A DNA stretch of 64,000 bases from Planctomicrobium piriforme (GTDB lineage Bacteria; Planctomycetota; Planctomycetia; Pirellulales; UBA1268): assembly GCA_945871035.1 (NCBI GenBank), contig CAMBUD010000005.1, forward strand, positions 1 to 64,000. Direction: 5' to 3'. The position numbers were made by a program, and so were the translations under genes. Positions 60,219 through 64,000 of the stretch are shown here, piece after piece; within the stretch, counting starts at the first letter, position 1; each line of letters starts with the position of its first letter. The notes below the pieces were generated by a model. It was not told where the DNA came from. It saw only the letters and a program-made list of their open reading frames with translations, and did no database searches.

Positions 60219-61769
60219 CTATCGTGCTCCAACGAGCGACGGACGAACATCGCCGGTAGCTTTGGCTGCCCACTGCCGCTTGAATTCAGCGATCCCCGCT
60301 TCGAGTTGTCGCTCTGATTCATCGTCGAATTGCTTGCTCTCTTCGATCTTTGCGCGCAACTCCGGGATTTGATCGCGGATAAATATGAGGAATCCTTTTT
60401 CCCATGCCGCCACATCCTCTCGCTTCACTGCATCGAGGTGGCCACGGGTGCCCACGTAGATGCTCAACACCTGATCGACCACGTCCATTGGCTGATACTG
60501 CCCCTGCTTGAGCAGTTCAACCATCCGGTAGCCACGATCAAGCCGTGATTGCGTGGCTGCATCGAGATCGGTGCCAAGCTGCGCAAAAGCCTCCAGTTCA
60601 CGAAAGGAAGCCAGGTCGAGCCGCAAGCCACCCGAAACTTTTTTCATGGCCTTCGTCTGGGCAGCACCGCCGACTCGCGACACTGAGATCCCAACGTTCA
60701 TGGCCGGTCGTTGACCGGCAAAAAAGAGGTCGGGCTGGAGATAAATCTGACCGTCTGTGATGGAAATCACATTGGTTGGAATATAGGCAGACACTTCCCC
60801 TTCAAGCGTTTCGATGATCGGAAGCGAAGTCAATGAACCGCCGCCCTTCTCTTGTGAAAGCTTGGCCGATCGTTCGAGCAATCGACTGTGGGCGTAAAAA
60901 ACGTCGCCTGGATAAGCCTCGCGGCCAGGTGGACGCCGCATCAACAGCGATAGTTGACGATACGCTACGGCCTGCTTGGACAGATCGTCGTAAACACACA
61001 GTGCATGCTCGCCTCGATACATGAAATATTCCGCCATCGCCGTGCCGGAATAAGGCGCGATGTATTGCAGCGGTGCTGCCGTGCTGGCACCGGAGACAAT
61101 CACCGTTGTGTAGTCCATGGCGCCGTGCCGCCGGAGCACATCGATCGCCACAGCAACGGTTGAATCCTTCTGACCGATGGCAACATAAAAACATTTCACG
61201 CCACTCGACTTTTGATTGATGATGGCGTCGATACCAATTGCGGTCTTGCCAGTTTTACGATCACCAATGATGAGCTCACGTTGGCCGCGTCCAATCGGAG
61301 TCATGGCATCGATCGCCTTAATGCCGGTCTGAAGCGGTTCGCGTACCGGCGCTCGATCAGCAACCCCAGGGGCCAAGGTTTCAACCGGACGCCGTTCGGT
61401 TGTGATAATGGGCCCCTTACCATCAAGCGGGTTGCCCAGCGGATCAACCACTCGACCGATCACGGCATCGCCTACCGGCACGCTCAGCAATCGGCCGGTG
61501 CTGCGCACCTCATCCCCTTCGGTCACCTTTAGATAGTCACCAAGAATAATCACACCAACCGAATTTTCCTCGAGATTAAAGGCGAGGCCGATGACCCCAC
61601 TAGAAAACTCGACCATCTCACTGGCCATCACATTCGACAGGCCCCACACACGCGCGATGCCGTCGCCCACTTCGAGCACGCGACCAACTTCGCGAACGTC
61701 GATGGTCGACTCGTAGCGGTCAATTTCCTCACGCAGTACCGAGGCGATCTCGTCTGTATTGAATTTCAT
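60219..61769 (-). CDS. atpA: ATP synthase alpha subunit
   Basis: [60 protein letters not shown]. Confidence 0.98.
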   Translation of the reverse strand: MKFNTDEIASVLREEIDRYESTIDVREVGRVLEVGDGIARVWGLSNVMASEMVEFSSGVIGLAFNLEENSVGVIILGDYLKVTEGDEVRSTGRLLSVPVGDAVIGRVVDPLGNPLDGKGPIITTERRPVETLAPGVADRAPVREPLQTGIKAIDAMTPIGRGQRELIIGDRKTGKTAIGIDAIINQKSSGVKCFYVAIGQKDSTVAVAIDVLRRHGAMDYTTVIVSGASTAAPLQYIAPYSGTAMAEYFMYRGEHALCVYDDLSKQAVAYRQLSLLMRRPPGREAYPGDVFYAHSRLLERSAKLSQEKGGGSLTSLPIIETLEGEVSAYIPTNVISITDGQIYLQPDLFFAGQRPAMNVGISVSRVGGAAQTKAMKKVSGGLRLDLASFRELEAFAQLGTDLDAATQSRLDRGYRMVELLKQGQYQPMDVVDQVLSIYVGTRGHLDAVKREDVAAWEKGFLIFIRDQIPELRAKIEESKQFDDESERQLEAGIAEFKRQWAAKATGDVRPSLVGAR

Positions 61770-62412
61770 GGATACTCCTCTGCTTCAGGCGGTCGCCGAG
61801 CCTTGAAAGACTCGTCGCGACGGAATGATCATAAACGGTGTCTTGAACGCGAACGATGAGGCCGCCAAGCATGGCGGAGTTAACGAAAAATTTGGGCGCA
61901 AGAGATTTGCCCAAGGATTTTTCCATCACACCCACAATGCGAGCTTGTTCGCTGGCATCGATCGGCACTGCTGTTGTAAATATGGCTTGCAGGCGACCGT
62001 CGAGTTCGTCGGCCAACTGCTCTGCAGCCACAACTACTTCGGACAGGATTTCTAATCGATCGTGACGGGCAAGCACAAGGAGCGCATGCAGCGTTGTCGG
62101 CAACACTTTACCGAGGCACATTTTTTTGATCATCGCCCCCTTCTCTTCGGGGCTGATGCGTGGCGAAGCAAATACATTTCGTGCAGCCGGCACCAGCGGC
62201 AATACGTCTCGCACCAGTGAGCCAAGCTGCTCTAGCACCTCCAAGCGGCACTGCTTGCCATCGGCAGCTTCGATGATTGCTTGGGCATACACTTTTGCCA
62301 GCCGCAGGGACTGCGTATCTGTCGGCAAACTCTTCGACTGAGAAGGCGCACCGGAAGCCATACCGCTATCCTCTGCCATGCCGGTCGAGTTGTGCGGATG
62401 AGAGCCTGCCAT
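61729..62412 (-). CDS. atpH: ATP synthase delta subunit
   Basis: [17 protein letters not shown] and C-terminal [30 protein letters not shown]. Start at ATG 62412. Overlaps the atpA start. Confidence 0.93.
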   Translation of the reverse strand: MAGSHPHNSTGMAEDSGMASGAPSQSKSLPTDTQSLRLAKVYAQAIIEAADGKQCRLEVLEQLGSLVRDVLPLVPAARNVFASPRISPEEKGAMIKKMCLGKVLPTTLHALLVLARHDRLEILSEVVVAAEQLADELDGRLQAIFTTAVPIDASEQARIVGVMEKSLGKSLAPKFFVNSAMLGGLIVRVQDTVYDHSVATSLSRLGDRLKQRSIHEIQYRRDRLGTA

Positions 62413-62476
62413 CGAATCGCCTCTGTCCAATCGTTACAAATGACCAGTGAATTATTCTGCTGCTTCGATCGATCGA

Positions 62477-63205
62477 CTAATTGCGACTCGGATTGCCCGT
62501 CAGACTGGTCAGCGATTCCTGCAACAACCGAGCCTGATCGTCATGCCCCATCTTTTCGCGTAGAAACTTGCTCGCCACCACGATCGCCAAGTGTCCTGCC
62601 TTATCGGCGATCTGCGCAAGGGCCTCGTCGCGTGCCGCGCCGATTTCCACGCGAGCACGAGTTTGCTCCTCACCTGCCGCCACCCGCGCCTCAGCAATGA
62701 TTGTTTGCCGCGTTGTATCCGCATCTCGCCGCGCTTCGTCCAGCAATGCTCGCACCTCATCCGCTGCTGTGGCCAATCGTCGCTCGTAGGATGCGAGCAT
62801 CTGCTGGGCGTTGTCGCTTGCGGCCTGAGTTGCCGCGAGCATCGCAGCGATGCCCTGCTCACGCTTCTCAAGCCCCTGCATGATTGGCTTCCAGGCAAAT
62901 TTTGTGAGCAGACCCAGGAGCAGTAAAAAAACGAGGAACGAATAGATTGCGAGATCTGAGCGAAATTCTGCTGGGCTTTCGAAATCGGCAACTTTCATTC
63001 CGGCTGGAGGTTGATGGCCCACCTCCACATGAGCCACAGCATGGTCGCCGTGGCCGTCCTCTGCCCGAATCTCTGCCCAAATCTCTGCGGGCCATCCAGC
63101 CGCCAAAAGAACGGTCAAAGCAAGCCAGCCACACCCCAGACAACCCCAGCGCACGACTGACACGCTCAAACAGCATCGTGTTTGCGGTTGCGGCAGAACG
63201 TTCAT
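62477..63205 (-). CDS. atpF: ATP synthase b subunit with N-terminal signal-peptide-like extension
   Basis: SFLVFLLLLGLLTKFAWKPIMQGLEKREQGIAAML, long charged helix. Start at ATG 63205 with GGAG upstream. Confidence 0.93.
   Translation of the reverse strand: MNVLPQPQTRCCLSVSVVRWGCLGCGWLALTVLLAAGWPAEIWAEIRAEDGHGDHAVAHVEVGHQPPAGMKVADFESPAEFRSDLAIYSFLVFLLLLGLLTKFAWKPIMQGLEKREQGIAAMLAATQAASDNAQQMLASYERRLATAADEVRALLDEARRDADTTRQTIIAEARVAAGEEQTRARVEIGAARDEALAQIADKAGHLAIVVASKFLREKMGHDDQARLLQESLTSLTGNPSRN
63059..63094. repeat. Three imperfect 12-bp tandem units in the atpF N-terminal extension
   Basis: ctctgcccgaat / ctctgcccaaat / ctctgcgggcca, encoding (W)AEIWAEIRAE. The third unit is partly diverged. 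Confidence 0.75.
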
Positions 63206-63279
63206 GGAAAATCTCCGTGGAAGTGCTTGGAACACGCTCGTGAATCGATCTATATTTTAGTAAATACTCCAACCACACC

Positions 63280-63319
63280 GGCGTGGAAACGGCTCGAGAA
63301 TCTCGAAACCGCTCACGCC
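63280..63319 (-). promoter_or_regulatory. Intercistronic hairpin between atpE and atpF
   Basis: Outer stem GGCGTG/CACGCC enclosing CGG...CGAG-ATT-CTCG...CCG. Confidence 0.65.
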
Positions 63320-63429
63320 TGTCGGCCTGAGTTTCACTGATTATTTTTGCGGCAACGCCAAAAAAACTGAGACTCTGGGCCAGCTAAAATACAGTTTCGA
63401 CCAAAAATCGGACGCAAAATTAACCCTGT

Positions 63430-63741
63430 TCACTTCGTTGAGCAGATGAACAACGCGTAAAAAGTGAAGCCCTCGATGAGGGCGGCGGCGATGATCATTG
63501 CCGTTTGCACACTGCCGGCAACTTCCGGCTGGCGAGCCATGCTTTCGTAGGCGGAGGCAGCCAGCTTGCCGATGCCAAATGCGGCTCCAACAACGGTTAG
63601 GCCCACGCCAAACGCGGGAAGATTGATCAACGGGCTTGCTGCAGCAGCCTCCTGCGCACTGGCGCTATCGGCACAGAGAAATGTTACGAGCACAGCAGCA
63701 AGGGTGGAGAGCGTACGAACTGAGAAAAAGGATCGCATCAT
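63430..63741 (-). CDS. atpE: ATP synthase c subunit with N-terminal signal peptide
   Basis: MMRSFFSVRTLSTLAAVLVTFLCADSASA then GVGLTVVGAAFGIGKLAASAYESMARQPE and TAMIIAAALIEGFTFYALFI. AAGGAG upstream of ATG 63741. Confidence 0.92.
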   Translation of the reverse strand: MMRSFFSVRTLSTLAAVLVTFLCADSASAQEAAAASPLINLPAFGVGLTVVGAAFGIGKLAASAYESMARQPEVAGSVQTAMIIAAALIEGFTFYALFICSTK

Positions 63742-64000
63742 GACGGGATCAAGCTCCTTACAAAATGGGGAATCAAGCGTGCGCTTGGGGGTGGGGAAAA
63801 TGATGACATGCAAACAATGTGGAAAACAAATTAATCTGCAGGTGTTTTACAGAACTTCTGACGATTTTGAAGGGTGTCTGCCTAAAGCCGAGATTTTGGC
63901 TATTTCGCCAATGAACAATCGCAGCCACCGAGGTTGTTTTATTCTAGATGTTAGTGGTGATGAATGGATGAACCAATAAAAAGAGCCGACAGGAATGTGA

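Overview
The window looks like a mostly core-genome segment of a planctomycete, probably Pirellulales-like. This is inferred from TIGR03000-type domains, a fused aroD-aroE, an arylsulfatase and DUF1571/DUF11-type envelope proteins. I see no CRISPR array, transposase, prophage, rRNA or convincing tRNA. Recognisable loci include holA (partial, missed by the ORF track), clpX, deoC, an aminotransferase, a TlpA-like thioredoxin, a three-gene envelope/lipoprotein cluster, pdxA, a ZIP transporter, cvpA, accA, a Ser/Thr kinase, truA, asd, an HTTM pair, a TIGR03000 protein, a secreted PCMT, an ABC ATPase operon, a MazG-like protein, an HME-RND pump with its adaptor, leuA, purC, aroC, a desaturase, rpsO-pnp, a histidine kinase with an NtrC-type regulator, mutL, aroDE, aroK, a prepilin peptidase, an OmpA-like lipoprotein, hisH, hisA, cysE, a sulfatase and the ATP synthase genes atpE-F-H-A-G-D-C. 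No clearly new multi-gene defence or mobile system is visible. The best leads are: (1) a lipoprotein/DUF11 cluster with a duplicated uncharacterised domain next to a LolA-like protein; (2) ATP synthase subunits c and b with N-terminal signal-peptide-like extensions and a large intercistronic hairpin; (3) secreted PCMT and sulfatase proteins with extra C-terminal beta-rich domains; (4) an ABC ATPase operon without a recognisable permease; (5) structured rpsO and pnp leaders; (6) many 9-15 bp short tandem duplications, in-frame in genes and out of register just downstream of stop codons. Start codons were moved from the ORF track to downstream ATGs where signal peptides, ribosome-binding sites or domain starts supported it. 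All family calls come from motif recognition, not database searches.
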